Assembly: GCF_003600685.1 (NCBI RefSeq)
Contig: NZ_CP032084.1
Span: forward strand, 3,472,001-3,536,000
Length of the DNA stretch: 64,000 nt
Direction: 5' to 3'
Source: Achromobacter sp. B7
GTDB taxonomy: Bacteria > Pseudomonadota > Gammaproteobacteria > Burkholderiales > Burkholderiaceae_B
A program made the translations under genes and the position numbers. Positions within the stretch are counted from its first letter, which is position 1; the number at the start of each line of letters is the position of its first letter. Shown here one piece after another: positions 42,629-50,771 of this stretch. The notes beneath the pieces are model-generated. The model saw only the letters and a list, made by a program, of their open reading frames with translations, was not told where the DNA came from and searched no databases.

Positions 42629-43477
42629 CTATAGGCGGGCGATGGCGTCCAGCACCGGCAATATGTAGCCGCGAAACTGCTGTGGGTTCTCGCTCATGGG
42701 GAAATGCCCCAATTCGCGCATGATGGTGACCTGCGCACCGGGAATACCGGCGGCGGTGCGCAAGGTGTCTTCGGGCGTGCACGAAAAGTCGTACTCCCCC
42801 GTCAACAGAAATAGCGGACAACGCTCGGTGCGGATGCCGTCCAGCCGGCCCCGCAAATCGCCGTCGACACGGTAGAAATACAGGTCGCCGCGAAACACGC
42901 CGGGGCCGCCCTGCATGTATTGCCACAAGGTTTCGTGGCGATAGACGTCCGGCGACTGCGGCGCCACCAAGCCCGATACCAAGGCCGCGCAGACCTCGCC
43001 GCCATGGACGTCGCCGCGATGCAGCCACGAGGTGTCGTACCAGGGCTGCTGGAAATCAGCCGCTTCGACTCCGATCAACGCGCGAAAACGTTCGGTGTGC
43101 TGATGCGCCAGCTGCAACACGATGCGTCCGCCGATCGAGCAGCCGATCAGCGCGGGGCGATCCAGCGCCAACGCCTGGCAGAACGCCATGACCGTTTCCA
43201 CATAACGTTCGGTGGACAAGCGATATTCCTCGTCCTGCCAGCCGGCCGGCGGGTAGGACTTGCCGTGCCATGGCATGTCGAAAGCAATGACGCGATAGCG
43301 CGACGTGATGTCCGCATCACACAGCATGTGGCGGTACTGGCGGCTGTCGGCGCCGGCGGTGTGCAGGCAGACCAGCGGGATGCCCTCGCCCGCTTCTTCG
43401 AAGTAAACACGGCAAGGCTTGCCGCCGATGTCGATGTGCACATAACGGCCAACGATGGGTTCCAGGGCGGCGTTCAT
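42629..43477 (-). CDS. Alpha/beta-fold hydrolase
   Basis: 282 residues. Oxyanion-hole strand GIPLVCLHTAGADSRQYRHM, nucleophile elbow ALIGCSIGGRIVLQ (Ser), acid region FLLTGEYDFSCTPEDT and catalytic His in IMRELGHFPMSENPQ. It is similar in layout to meta-cleavage hydrolases and enol-lactonases, but the substrate is unknown. It overlaps the 131-aa upstream gene by 4 bases and precedes the Liv binding protein by 48 bp, so it probably hydrolyses the imported compound. Confidence 0.85.
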   Translation of the reverse strand: MNAALEPIVGRYVHIDIGGKPCRVYFEEAGEGIPLVCLHTAGADSRQYRHMLCDADITSRYRVIAFDMPWHGKSYPPAGWQDEEYRLSTERYVETVMAFCQALALDRPALIGCSIGGRIVLQLAHQHTERFRALIGVEAADFQQPWYDTSWLHRGDVHGGEVCAALVSGLVAPQSPDVYRHETLWQYMQGGPGVFRGDLYFYRVDGDLRGRLDGIRTERCPLFLLTGEYDFSCTPEDTLRTAAGIPGAQVTIMRELGHFPMSENPQQFRGYILPVLDAIARL

Positions 43478-43869
43478 GCGTGCGCCTCGCGGCCCCTGGC
43501 CAGCAGATCCTTGACGAACTGCAAGTGCGCCATCAAGGGTTGCAAGTTGCCTTCGATAGCCAGTTCGCCGCGCTTGCTCAGCGCAAAGATGTCATGCCAG
43601 CCCGCATCCGGCACGGCTTGCCAGAAGCGCGACCAGGCGGCGGCAGAGGCGCGCAGCGATACGTCGCAGGAAGGCAGCGGCGCAGCGGGCGCGTCGGCGC
43701 TGGTGACCCGGCCGTCGCGAATGCGTACAAGCAGCGGCGCATCGCCGACCCGCACCAGCAGGTCCATATCGACCTGGCGCGGCCGCGAGAACGACAGCGC
43801 GCGGCTACGGAATCGATGCGCAAGCTGCGCGTCCGACGCGTGTTGCGCTGGCGTGGCGTGGTTTTCCAT
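43474..43869 (-). CDS. Small SCP2-like protein of unknown function
   Basis: 131 residues. The central part (MDLLVRVGDAPLLVRIRDGR, LRASAAAWSRFWQAVPDAG, HDIFALSKRGELAIEGNLQP) resembles the sterol-carrier-protein-2 fold: a five-stranded sheet with a lipid-binding groove. No catalytic motif is visible. It is the first gene of the hydrolase-Liv-MBL operon, 21 bp downstream of a repeated promoter element; it may bind a hydrophobic substrate. The assignment is tentative. Confidence 0.6.
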   Translation of the reverse strand: MENHATPAQHASDAQLAHRFRSRALSFSRPRQVDMDLLVRVGDAPLLVRIRDGRVTSADAPAAPLPSCDVSLRASAAAWSRFWQAVPDAGWHDIFALSKRGELAIEGNLQPLMAHLQFVKDLLARGREAHA

Positions 43870-43889
43870 TGTCTCTTCCCGCTTATGTT

Positions 43890-43932
43890 GTTCTTATGTG
43901 CAGAACGTATATTCTTTCTATAAGAACATTCT
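43890..43932. promoter_or_regulatory. Shared regulator element A, before the hydrolase-Liv operon
   Basis: GTTC-N9-GAAC (43890-43906) overlaps AGAA-N6-TTCT (43902-43915). Two further dyads follow, TTCT-ATA-AGAA (43916-43926) and AGAA-CA-TTCT (43923-43932). The 26-bp block 43890-43915 recurs at 54457-54482 with 19 identities and the same spacing. The IclR regulator at 57019 is the likely binder. Confidence 0.7.
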
Positions 43933-43940
43933 AAGTATCG

Positions 43941-43968
43941 AAAACTTCCCCTGTCAACACGGGGAAGT
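43941..43968 (-). terminator. Intrinsic terminator of the carboxylase/CoA-transferase operon
   Basis: On the minus strand, ACTTCCCC and GGGGAAGT (43961-43968 and 43944-43951) form an 8-bp perfect stem with a 9-base loop, followed by TTTTC. It lies 13 bp after the CoA-transferase stop codon and before the promoter element of the next operon. Confidence 0.8.
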
Positions 43969-43980
43969 ACGAGCCGAAGG

Positions 43981-44652
43981 CTATTCAGGCGACAACACCC
44001 GCCAATCGCCCGCCAGCGTCAGCGGGCAATCCGTCAGGTCCTGCAAGGCGTCAAACCGCAGCCCCGCCACCATCGCGATCACTCGCATGCCATCCGGCAG
44101 CACATCGATGATGGCCAGATCAGAATAGATGCGGTCGACCACGCCCGCGCCAGTCAGTGGATAAGTGCATTCGCGCACGATCTTGGGCCGCCCATCCTTG
44201 GTCACGTGGTCCATCGTGATGTAGACCTGGCGCGCGCCGGCCACCAGGTCCATCGCGCCGCCCACGGCCGGAATCGTGCCCGGCGCACCGGTGTCCCAGT
44301 TGGCCAGGTCGCCGCGCGCGGACACCTGGAATGCGCCCAGCACCGTCAGGTCCAGATGGCCGCCGCGCATCATGGCGAACGACACCACGTGGTCGGTAAT
44401 GGATGCACCCGGCAACAAGGTGACCGCTTCTTTGCTGGCGTTGATCAGGTCCAGGTCCAGCGGCGCGTCGGGATCGCCCGGCCCCATGCCGACGATGCCG
44501 TTTTCGGTGTGCAGGATGACATCGCGGTCGGCCGGTAAAAAGGCCGATACCAGCGTCGGTATGCCGATGCCCAGGTTCACATAGGCGCCATCCGGAATGT
44601 CCTGGGCCACCAGGCGTGCAATCTGGCGTCGATTCAGCTTTTCATATTCCAT
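43981..44652 (-). CDS. 3-oxoacid CoA-transferase subunit B (family I)
   Basis: 223 residues. Subunit B of a two-subunit class I CoA transferase (PcaJ/ScoB/AtoA type). YVNLGIGIPTLVSAFLPADR precedes the catalytic Glu in ILHTENGIVGMG. VLGAFQVSARGDLANW, and VGGAMDLVAGARQVYITMDH then follow. It moves CoA from succinyl- or acetyl-CoA to a carboxylic acid. It overlaps subunit A by 11 bases and is the last gene of the operon. Confidence 0.93.
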   Translation of the reverse strand: MEYEKLNRRQIARLVAQDIPDGAYVNLGIGIPTLVSAFLPADRDVILHTENGIVGMGPGDPDAPLDLDLINASKEAVTLLPGASITDHVVSFAMMRGGHLDLTVLGAFQVSARGDLANWDTGAPGTIPAVGGAMDLVAGARQVYITMDHVTKDGRPKIVRECTYPLTGAGVVDRIYSDLAIIDVLPDGMRVIAMVAGLRFDALQDLTDCPLTLAGDWRVLSPE

Positions 44653-45334
44653 GATCGCGCTCCACTTGCACCACTCGTTTAACGAAAATTCCCGGCGTCA
44701 TGACGTGTTCGGGCGGGATGGCGCCCAGGTCCACGATGCTGTCCACCTGCGCCACCGTGGTGGTGGCCGCCATGCACATGACCGGCGCGAAATTGCGCCC
44801 GGCATAGCGGTACACCAAATTGCCCCAGCGGTCTGCCGTGCGAGCTTTGACGAAAGCAAAGTCGCCCTTCAACGGGGCTTCCAGCACGTACCCAACGCCG
44901 TCTATCACGCGCGTCTCCTTGCCTTTCGCCAAGGGCGTGCCAAAGGCGGTCGGCGTGAAAAACGGCCCCAGCCCCGCGCCCGCCGCGCGCATGCGCTCGG
45001 CCATCGTGCCCTGCGGCACGCATTCCAGCTCGATTTTTCCCGCGTGATAGGCCTCGGCGAAGGCGGCGGCGTTTGGGTTCTTGCGATCCGACGAACGCGC
45101 AAACGAGCAGACCATCTTGCGCACCCGGCCGGCTCGCACCAATTGGCTCAGGCCACGTTCGCCATTGCCGGCGTTGTTATTGACGATGGTCAGGTCGCGC
45201 GCGCCTTGGTCAAGCAGCGCGCAAACCAGTTCGGTCGGTACGCCCGAGGCGCCAAAGCCGCCGATCAGAATCACCGCGCCGTCTTGCACGCCGGCCACCG
45301 CGGCGGCCAGCGTATCGACTGTTTTTTCCAGCAT
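44642..45334 (-). CDS. 3-oxoacid CoA-transferase subunit A (family I)
   Basis: 230 residues. The CoA-binding glycine motif is VILIGGFGASGVPTELVCAL. LTIVNNNAGNGERGLSQLVR, SFARSSDRKNPNAAAFAEAY, GTMAERMRAAGAG and DRWGNLVYRYAGRNFAPVMC are typical of PcaI/ScoA. It forms the heterodimer or heterotetramer with the downstream B subunit. In this island it would activate the acid produced by the hydrolases and aldehyde dehydrogenase. 36 bp separate it from the thiolase gene. Confidence 0.93.
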   Translation of the reverse strand: MLEKTVDTLAAAVAGVQDGAVILIGGFGASGVPTELVCALLDQGARDLTIVNNNAGNGERGLSQLVRAGRVRKMVCSFARSSDRKNPNAAAFAEAYHAGKIELECVPQGTMAERMRAAGAGLGPFFTPTAFGTPLAKGKETRVIDGVGYVLEAPLKGDFAFVKARTADRWGNLVYRYAGRNFAPVMCMAATTTVAQVDSIVDLGAIPPEHVMTPGIFVKRVVQVERDHGI

Positions 45335-45370
45335 GAAAATCCCTTTTCTAAGGAAGGCGCAAGGCCGGCG

Positions 45371-46546
45371 TCAGCGCGCGGACGGGCCGCCCAGGATGGC
45401 GGTGGACTGGCTGGACAAGGTGCCGCCGTTGCCGTGTACCAGCGCAATATCCGCGCCCGCCACCTGTCGTTCGCCCGCCTGAGCCCGCAGCTGACGCACG
45501 GCTTCTATCACCAGGAAAATGCCGTACATGCCGGGATGCACGCACGACAAGCCGCCGCCGTTCGTGTTCACCGGCAGACGCCCACCGGGCGCAATGCCGC
45601 CGCCCTGAACAAAGGCGCCGCCTTCGCCCTTTTTGCAAAAGCCCAGGTCTTCCAGGAACAGCAGCGTGTTGATCGTGAAGGCGTCATAAAGCTCGGCCAC
45701 GTCCACGTCCGCCACGTTCAAACCAGCCATGGCCAGCGCGCGCTTGCCGGATTCCGCCGCCGCCGTCACGGTCAGGTCTTCCATGGACGATATCTGGCGG
45801 TTCCACACCGCCGTGGCGCTGCCCAGCACGTACACGGGAGGCTGCCGCAGCTGGCGGGCTCGGTCGGCGCGCACCATCACGTAGGCGCCGCCACCGTCGC
45901 TGACCAGGCAGCAGTCGCGCACCGTCAATGGATCCGAGACCGGGCGCGAACGCAGCACGTCCTCGATCGATAAGGGGTCGCGCATCGCGGCCTCGGGGTT
46001 CAGCGCCGCCCAAGCGCGCGCCGCGACGGCCACTTCGGCCAGCTGTTCGCGGGTTGTGCCGTATTGATGCATGTGGCGGGCGGCGGCCAACGCGTAGGAC
46101 GTCACGGGCTGTAGCGGCGAATACGGATGTTCGAATGGTTGGGGGTCCAGCAACGTACGCGCCTTGATGCCTTCCTTGCGGCCGAACGTGGCGGTCTTTT
46201 GCGTGCTGCCATAGCAGACCAGCACCGCATTGCATTGCCCCGACGCCAATGCCATCACCGAGGGCAGCAGGTGCGAGACAAAGCTGGACCCGCCCAGCAT
46301 CGTCGCTTCGATATACCGAGGACGCAGGCCCAGGTATTCGGCAACGGGCATGCTCCACATCGTGGCCGATGAACTGCATGTGGCCAGCCCGTCGATATCC
46401 TTCATGGTCAGCCCGGCATCGGCCACTGCCCGCGACGCGGCTTGGGCCAGCACTTCCATTTCGGTGTGGCCGTGCACTTCGCCCAGGCCCGCGTGCCCGA
46501 CCCCGGCAATGGCGACCCGGCCGCGCAGTGATTCCAGCGTCATCAT
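45371..46546 (-). CDS. Thiolase-superfamily protein (SCP-x/Ltp type, DUF35-partnered)
   Basis: 391 residues. The thiolase fold is seen in VAIAGVGHAGLGEVHGHTEM, AVADAGLTMKDIDGLATCSS, CCLVSDGGGAYVMVRADRA, DVAELYDAFTINTLLFLEDL and GGGLSCVHPGMYGIFLVIEA. At the usual nucleophile position the sequence is MLGGSSFVSHLLPSV, with no Cys, although the His of CVHPGMYG is present. Such Cys-less members working with a DUF35 protein include the Ltp2 retro-aldolases, so C-C cleavage may not be true thiolysis. The ATG overlaps the DUF35 stop (ATGA). Confidence 0.82.
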   Translation of the reverse strand: MMTLESLRGRVAIAGVGHAGLGEVHGHTEMEVLAQAASRAVADAGLTMKDIDGLATCSSSATMWSMPVAEYLGLRPRYIEATMLGGSSFVSHLLPSVMALASGQCNAVLVCYGSTQKTATFGRKEGIKARTLLDPQPFEHPYSPLQPVTSYALAAARHMHQYGTTREQLAEVAVAARAWAALNPEAAMRDPLSIEDVLRSRPVSDPLTVRDCCLVSDGGGAYVMVRADRARQLRQPPVYVLGSATAVWNRQISSMEDLTVTAAAESGKRALAMAGLNVADVDVAELYDAFTINTLLFLEDLGFCKKGEGGAFVQGGGIAPGGRLPVNTNGGGLSCVHPGMYGIFLVIEAVRQLRAQAGERQVAGADIALVHGNGGTLSSQSTAILGGPSAR

Positions 46547-46941
46547 GCGGCCTCCACGGGCTCGAACACCACCAGCGGCTGGGCCGCATCCAACAACACC
46601 CGCGCCTTGACCGGCATGCCGATCCGCAGCCGTTCCAACGGCACGCCGTCCACCCGGCTCATCATGCGCGCGCCCTCGTCCAGATCGATCAGCGCCACGT
46701 TGTAGTCGCCGCCCGCTTCCGGCTTGCGCCGCACGATGCTGAACGAATAGACCGTGCCGGTGCCTGCGGGCTCGATCCACGCCAGGTCGGTCGCGCCGCA
46801 CTGCACGCAAAGCGTGCGGGGAAAGAACTGATGCCGTTCGCATGCCGCGCAGCGCTGAATTTGAAAACGGCCTTTGGCCAACGCGGCAAAGTACTGTTCC
46901 TGTGGCCCCCGCGACAAGGCCTCGGCTTGTTCCGTATGCAT
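46543..46941 (-). CDS. DUF35 Zn-ribbon / OB-fold protein
   Basis: 132 residues. A rubredoxin-like Zn ribbon (CAACERHQFFPRTLCVQCG, two CxxC pairs) is followed by an OB fold (WIEPAGTGTVYSFSIVRRKP, YNVALIDLDEGARMMSRVDG). Such proteins bind acyl-CoA and form obligate complexes with adjacent thiolase-fold enzymes (for example ChsH2-Ltp2). It overlaps the thiolase gene. Confidence 0.9.
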   Translation of the reverse strand: MHTEQAEALSRGPQEQYFAALAKGRFQIQRCAACERHQFFPRTLCVQCGATDLAWIEPAGTGTVYSFSIVRRKPEAGGDYNVALIDLDEGARMMSRVDGVPLERLRIGMPVKARVLLDAAQPLVVFEPVEAA

Positions 46942-47005
46942 TGCTGTCTCCTTCTATTTGTTCTGAGTCGCCGCGCCCGATGTCACGGCGCGGCGGGCCA
47001 ACGAT

Positions 47006-49093
47006 TTACAAGTCCGCAAAGCGCTTGCCCTGCGCCACCAGGCGTTCCAATAACGGGGCGGGCTGCCAAAGTTCGCCGTGTTGATCTTGAAAGCGCCGAA
47101 TCGTGGCCAGCACATTCGGCAAGCCTTGCTGGTCGGCATAAAACAGCGGGCCGCCCCGATGCCCCGGAAAGCCGTAGCCGTTGACGTAGATGACGTCGAT
47201 ATCCGACGCGCGGCGGGCGATGCCCTCTTCCAGGATGCGCGCGCCTTCGTTCACCAGCGCGTACATCGTGCGCTGCACGATTTCCTCGTCGGTGATGTCG
47301 CGTCGCACGATGCCGTCCTGGCGCGCGCATGCCTCGATCAACGCCAACACCCGCGCGTCTTCCAACGGCTCACGGCTGCCCGCTGCGTAGCGATAAAAGC
47401 CGGCGCCTGTCTTCTGCCCAAAGCGCCCTTGTTCGCACAGGCTGTCGGCCACGCGCGAATAGCGCAGGTGCGCCGGCCGGGTCGATGCGGTGCGCTTGCG
47501 AAACGCCCAGCTGATGTCCAGACCCGCCATGTCCGCCATGCGCAGCGGCCCCATGGCCAGCCCAAAACGCTGCAAGGCGCCGTCCACCTGCGACGGCGAC
47601 GCGCCCTCTTCCAGCAGAAAATGCGCCTCGCGCGTGTAAGGGCTGACCATGCGGTTGCCGACGAATCCGTCGCATACGCCCACCAGCACCGGCAACTTGT
47701 CCATGCGGCGCGCCAGCTGGAACACCGAGGCGATGACGTTGCCATCCGTCTGGCCACCCTTGACCACTTCCAGCAAGCGCATGACGTGGGCCGGGCTGAA
47801 GAAGTGCATGCCTAACACCTGGGCGGGCCGACGCGTAAAGCCGGCGATCTTGTCGATATCCAGACGCGACGTGTTCGAGGCCAGAATCGCCTGCGGCTTG
47901 CACACCGCGTCCAGCGCGGTGAAGATCTGGCGCTTGACGTCCATGTCCTCGAACGCGGCTTCGATCGCCAGATCGACATCGCGCAGATCGTCCATATCCA
48001 GTGACAGGCGGATGCGCGCCTGCCGTTCGTCCACCTGCGCCGCCGTCAGCTTGCCCTTCGCCGCCGTCGCGGCGTAGTTCTTGCGGATGGCCGACCAGCC
48101 GCGTTCCAGCGCCTGCGCATCGCGTTCGACCAGCACGACGTCCAGCCCGGCGTTGGCCAGGCTCATCGCGATACCGCCGCCCATCGTGCCCGCGCCGACC
48201 ACGCCCACGGTCGTGATGCCGGCTGTGGCCGTCCACTCCTTCGGCAATTTGACGGCGGCGCGTTCGGCAAAGAACAGGTGACGCTGCGCCTTGGACTGGC
48301 TACCGTTAACGAGGTCCAGAAAGTGCTCGCGTTCAAACGCCAGGCCGTCTTCCAGCGTGCTGTGGGTGGCAGCTTTCACGCAATCGATGCACGCCAGCGG
48401 CGCCACGCAGCCACGATAACGGCGGGCGGCCTGTTCGCGGGCACGCTCGTACACGCCCGAATCTTGCGGCGCGGGCACCTGCCGCGCGCCCACGTTGCGC
48501 CCGGCCAGTGGCGCGTCGGCCTTCGCCCGCGCATAGGCAGCGGCGCGTTCGGGCAGATTGTCGGCCACGACCGCATCAAGCAGGCCCCAGTCCAGGCCGG
48601 TTGCGGTGTCGATGGGGTCGCCCTGCGCAATCATCGTCAGCGCGCGCTCGACGCCGACGAGTCTGGGCAGTCGCTGCGTGCCGCCCGCGCCGGGCAGCAC
48701 GCCCAGCTTCACCTCGGGCAGACCCAGCGACGCGCCTTGCAGCGCGATCCGGTAATGACAACCCAGCGCCAGCTCCAGCCCACCGCCCAAGGCGGCGCCA
48801 TGTATTGCCGCAACGACGGGTTTGGATGCGCCTTCGATCAACGCGATCAGGGACCGCAGTGTCGGTTCGCGCGTCGACATAGGGGTATTGAATTCCCGGA
48901 TCTCGGCCCCGCAACAAAAGAAGCCGCCGCCCCCGATCAAGACCAGTGCGCGAACTTCCGGGTCCTGTAGCGCGTCCTTGATGCTCGCTTGCAATTCGCT
49001 GCGCAAGTCCGAGCTCAAGCTATTGACCGGCGGGTTGCGCAACCGCAGCATCGCGACCCGGCCCGCCTCGGTTCGTTCCGTATGGATCAGCAT
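47006..49093 (-). CDS. Enoyl-CoA hydratase / 3-hydroxyacyl-CoA dehydrogenase fusion (FadB-like)
   Basis: 695 residues. The N-terminal crotonase domain (1-~190) has the oxyanion-hole segments GGGGFFCCGAEIREF and HGAALGGGLELALGCHYRIA, and both candidate catalytic Glu (GGGLELAL and LGLPEVKLGVLPGAGG). The NAD domain starts near 297 with VGVVGAGTMGGGIAMSLANA and has the catalytic region GMHFFSPAHVMRLLEVVKGG. Two C-terminal 3HCDH repeats follow (GFVGNRMVSPYTREAHFLLE; VIYVNGYGFPGHRGGPLFYA). It hydrates an enoyl-CoA and oxidises the 3-hydroxyacyl-CoA. ATG at MLIHTER lies 7 bp after the biotinyl gene. Confidence 0.93.
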   Translation of the reverse strand: MLIHTERTEAGRVAMLRLRNPPVNSLSSDLRSELQASIKDALQDPEVRALVLIGGGGFFCCGAEIREFNTPMSTREPTLRSLIALIEGASKPVVAAIHGAALGGGLELALGCHYRIALQGASLGLPEVKLGVLPGAGGTQRLPRLVGVERALTMIAQGDPIDTATGLDWGLLDAVVADNLPERAAAYARAKADAPLAGRNVGARQVPAPQDSGVYERAREQAARRYRGCVAPLACIDCVKAATHSTLEDGLAFEREHFLDLVNGSQSKAQRHLFFAERAAVKLPKEWTATAGITTVGVVGAGTMGGGIAMSLANAGLDVVLVERDAQALERGWSAIRKNYAATAAKGKLTAAQVDERQARIRLSLDMDDLRDVDLAIEAAFEDMDVKRQIFTALDAVCKPQAILASNTSRLDIDKIAGFTRRPAQVLGMHFFSPAHVMRLLEVVKGGQTDGNVIASVFQLARRMDKLPVLVGVCDGFVGNRMVSPYTREAHFLLEEGASPSQVDGALQRFGLAMGPLRMADMAGLDISWAFRKRTASTRPAHLRYSRVADSLCEQGRFGQKTGAGFYRYAAGSREPLEDARVLALIEACARQDGIVRRDITDEEIVQRTMYALVNEGARILEEGIARRASDIDVIYVNGYGFPGHRGGPLFYADQQGLPNVLATIRRFQDQHGELWQPAPLLERLVAQGKRFADL

Positions 49094-49100
49094 GGCGGCG

Positions 49101-49313
49101 TTACTCCAGCTCGACCACAACCTGGCCTTCGTCCACCTCGTCGCCTTCGCCCACCAGCACACGCGCCACGACCCCGGCGCGTTCGGCTTCGACGGGGATT
49201 TCCATCTTCATCGACTCGACCTTGATGACGCTATCGCCAGCGTCGACACGCTGGCCCAGACGCACACTGACGGCAACCACTCGGCCCACAACCGGGGTTT
49301 CTACTTTGAACAT
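49101..49313 (-). CDS. Biotinyl carrier protein (stand-alone, 70 residues)
   Basis: 70 residues, just one biotinyl/lipoyl domain: FKVETPVVGRVVAVSVRLGQ, the attachment motif VESMKMEI (biotin on Lys36) and GVVARVLVGEGDEVDEGQVV. It has no Pro/Ala linker or N-terminal extension as in AccB. It is encoded between the biotin carboxylase and the FadB-like gene and should carry carboxybiotin between BC and CT. Confidence 0.9.
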   Translation of the reverse strand: MFKVETPVVGRVVAVSVRLGQRVDAGDSVIKVESMKMEIPVEAERAGVVARVLVGEGDEVDEGQVVVELE

Positions 49314-49385
49314 TGTTGTCTCCTTGGATACTTCGGTTCAGTCCACGATGCCAAGGCGGTCAACGCCTGGCTGCTGATTCGCTAT

Positions 49386-50771
49386 TCACGCCGCCTGCGC
49401 CGCGCGCGTCGCGTCCAGAATGCGGGCCACCATGCCGGTGGACACCTGGCCCGCGCCAAAGCCCTGGTCGTCCAGCACGCGCAACATGAAGGGAATGTTG
49501 GTCTTGACGCCGTCCACCTGAAACTGCGTCAGCGCTTGCTTTAACAACAGCAACGCCTCGTCGCGCGTGGCGGCATGCGCGATCACCTTGGCCAGCATCG
49601 GGTCGTAGTGGCTGGACACGCGGCAACCTTCGGCGTAGCCCGTCTCCACGCGCACGCCGGGCAGCACGGGCGGCGCAAAGACTTGCAGCACACCGGGGGA
49701 CGGCAGAAGACGCACAGGATCTTCCGCGTAGACGCGCGCCTCCAGCGCATGCCCTTGCAAGGGCGGCACCCGCGCCAACACGCTGTCCATCCGTTCGCCC
49801 GCCGCCAGCCTCAGTTGAGCGGCCACGATGTCGATGCCCGTAACCGCTTCCGTCACGGCGTGTTCAACTTGCAGGCGGGTGTTGATTTCCAGGAACGAAA
49901 AGCCGGACTCGGGCGTGTACAGCATTTCAACGGTGCCAATCACGTCGTAGCCCAACGTCGACAACATGCCTTCCAGCTTTGCCGCCATGTCGGCCACCAA
50001 GTCTCGGTCCAGCCCCGGCGCGGGCGCCTCTTCCAATACCTTCTGGTGCCGCCGCTGCGTAGAGCAGTCGCGTTCATACAGGCAGCGCACTTGCCCATGG
50101 CGGTCCGCCAGGAACTGGAATTCCACATGGCGCGGGTTGACCAGCAGCTTTTCCAGATACAGGTCCGATCCGCCAAAGCTGCGCTCGGCGATCTGCCGCG
50201 CCCGCGCCCATTCGGGTTCCACCTCCTGCGGGCCGTGCAGCGGAATCATGCCGATGCCGCCGCCACCCGAGGCCGGCTTGATCAGCACCGGGTAGCCCAG
50301 GTCCTGGGCGGCATGGCGCACAGCGTCAAGGTCGGCGCCCAACACGGCGCTGCTGGCGGCCATCGGCATGCCAAGCGCCCGCATCGCATCGCGCGCCCGC
50401 GTCTTGTGCCCCAGCATTCGTATCCAGCGCGGCGACGGGCCGACGAAGATCATGCCGGCCGATTCCACCGCCTGGGCAAAGTCCGCGTTCTCGGACAGGA
50501 AGCCATAACCGGGATGCAATGCATCGGCGCCCGTCTCGCGCGCCACGCGCAGCAGCGTGTCGCGGTTCAGATAGCTTTGCGCGGCGGGCGCCGGCCCGAT
50601 GGGAACGGCCACGTCCGCTTCACGCAGATAAGGAAGATTGCGATCCGCCTCGGAATACACGGCAACCGATTCCAGGCCAAGCGCGCGCAACCCTCGGATG
50701 ACCCGCCGGGCGACAGCGCCCCGGTTGGCGACGATGACTCTTTTCATATTGCGCTCCAAGCCCGCCGTCAT
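49386..50771 (-). CDS. Biotin carboxylase subunit
   Basis: 461 residues. The ATP-grasp biotin carboxylase has KRVIVANRGAVARRVIRGLR, LHPGYGFLSENADFAQAVES, LYLEKLLVNPRHVEFQFLAD, ERDCSTQRRHQKVLEEAPAP, FLEINTRLQVEHAVTE and LEARVYAEDP, all standard. The glycine loop reads KPASGGGGIGM instead of GGGG(R/K)GM, a loss of a usually basic residue. It uses ATP and bicarbonate to carboxylate the carrier's biotin. The ATG at 50771 overlaps the CT stop (ATGA); ATG 50747 (MKRVIV) is an alternative. Confidence 0.93.
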   Translation of the reverse strand: MTAGLERNMKRVIVANRGAVARRVIRGLRALGLESVAVYSEADRNLPYLREADVAVPIGPAPAAQSYLNRDTLLRVARETGADALHPGYGFLSENADFAQAVESAGMIFVGPSPRWIRMLGHKTRARDAMRALGMPMAASSAVLGADLDAVRHAAQDLGYPVLIKPASGGGGIGMIPLHGPQEVEPEWARARQIAERSFGGSDLYLEKLLVNPRHVEFQFLADRHGQVRCLYERDCSTQRRHQKVLEEAPAPGLDRDLVADMAAKLEGMLSTLGYDVIGTVEMLYTPESGFSFLEINTRLQVEHAVTEAVTGIDIVAAQLRLAAGERMDSVLARVPPLQGHALEARVYAEDPVRLLPSPGVLQVFAPPVLPGVRVETGYAEGCRVSSHYDPMLAKVIAHAATRDEALLLLKQALTQFQVDGVKTNIPFMLRVLDDQGFGAGQVSTGMVARILDATRAAQAA

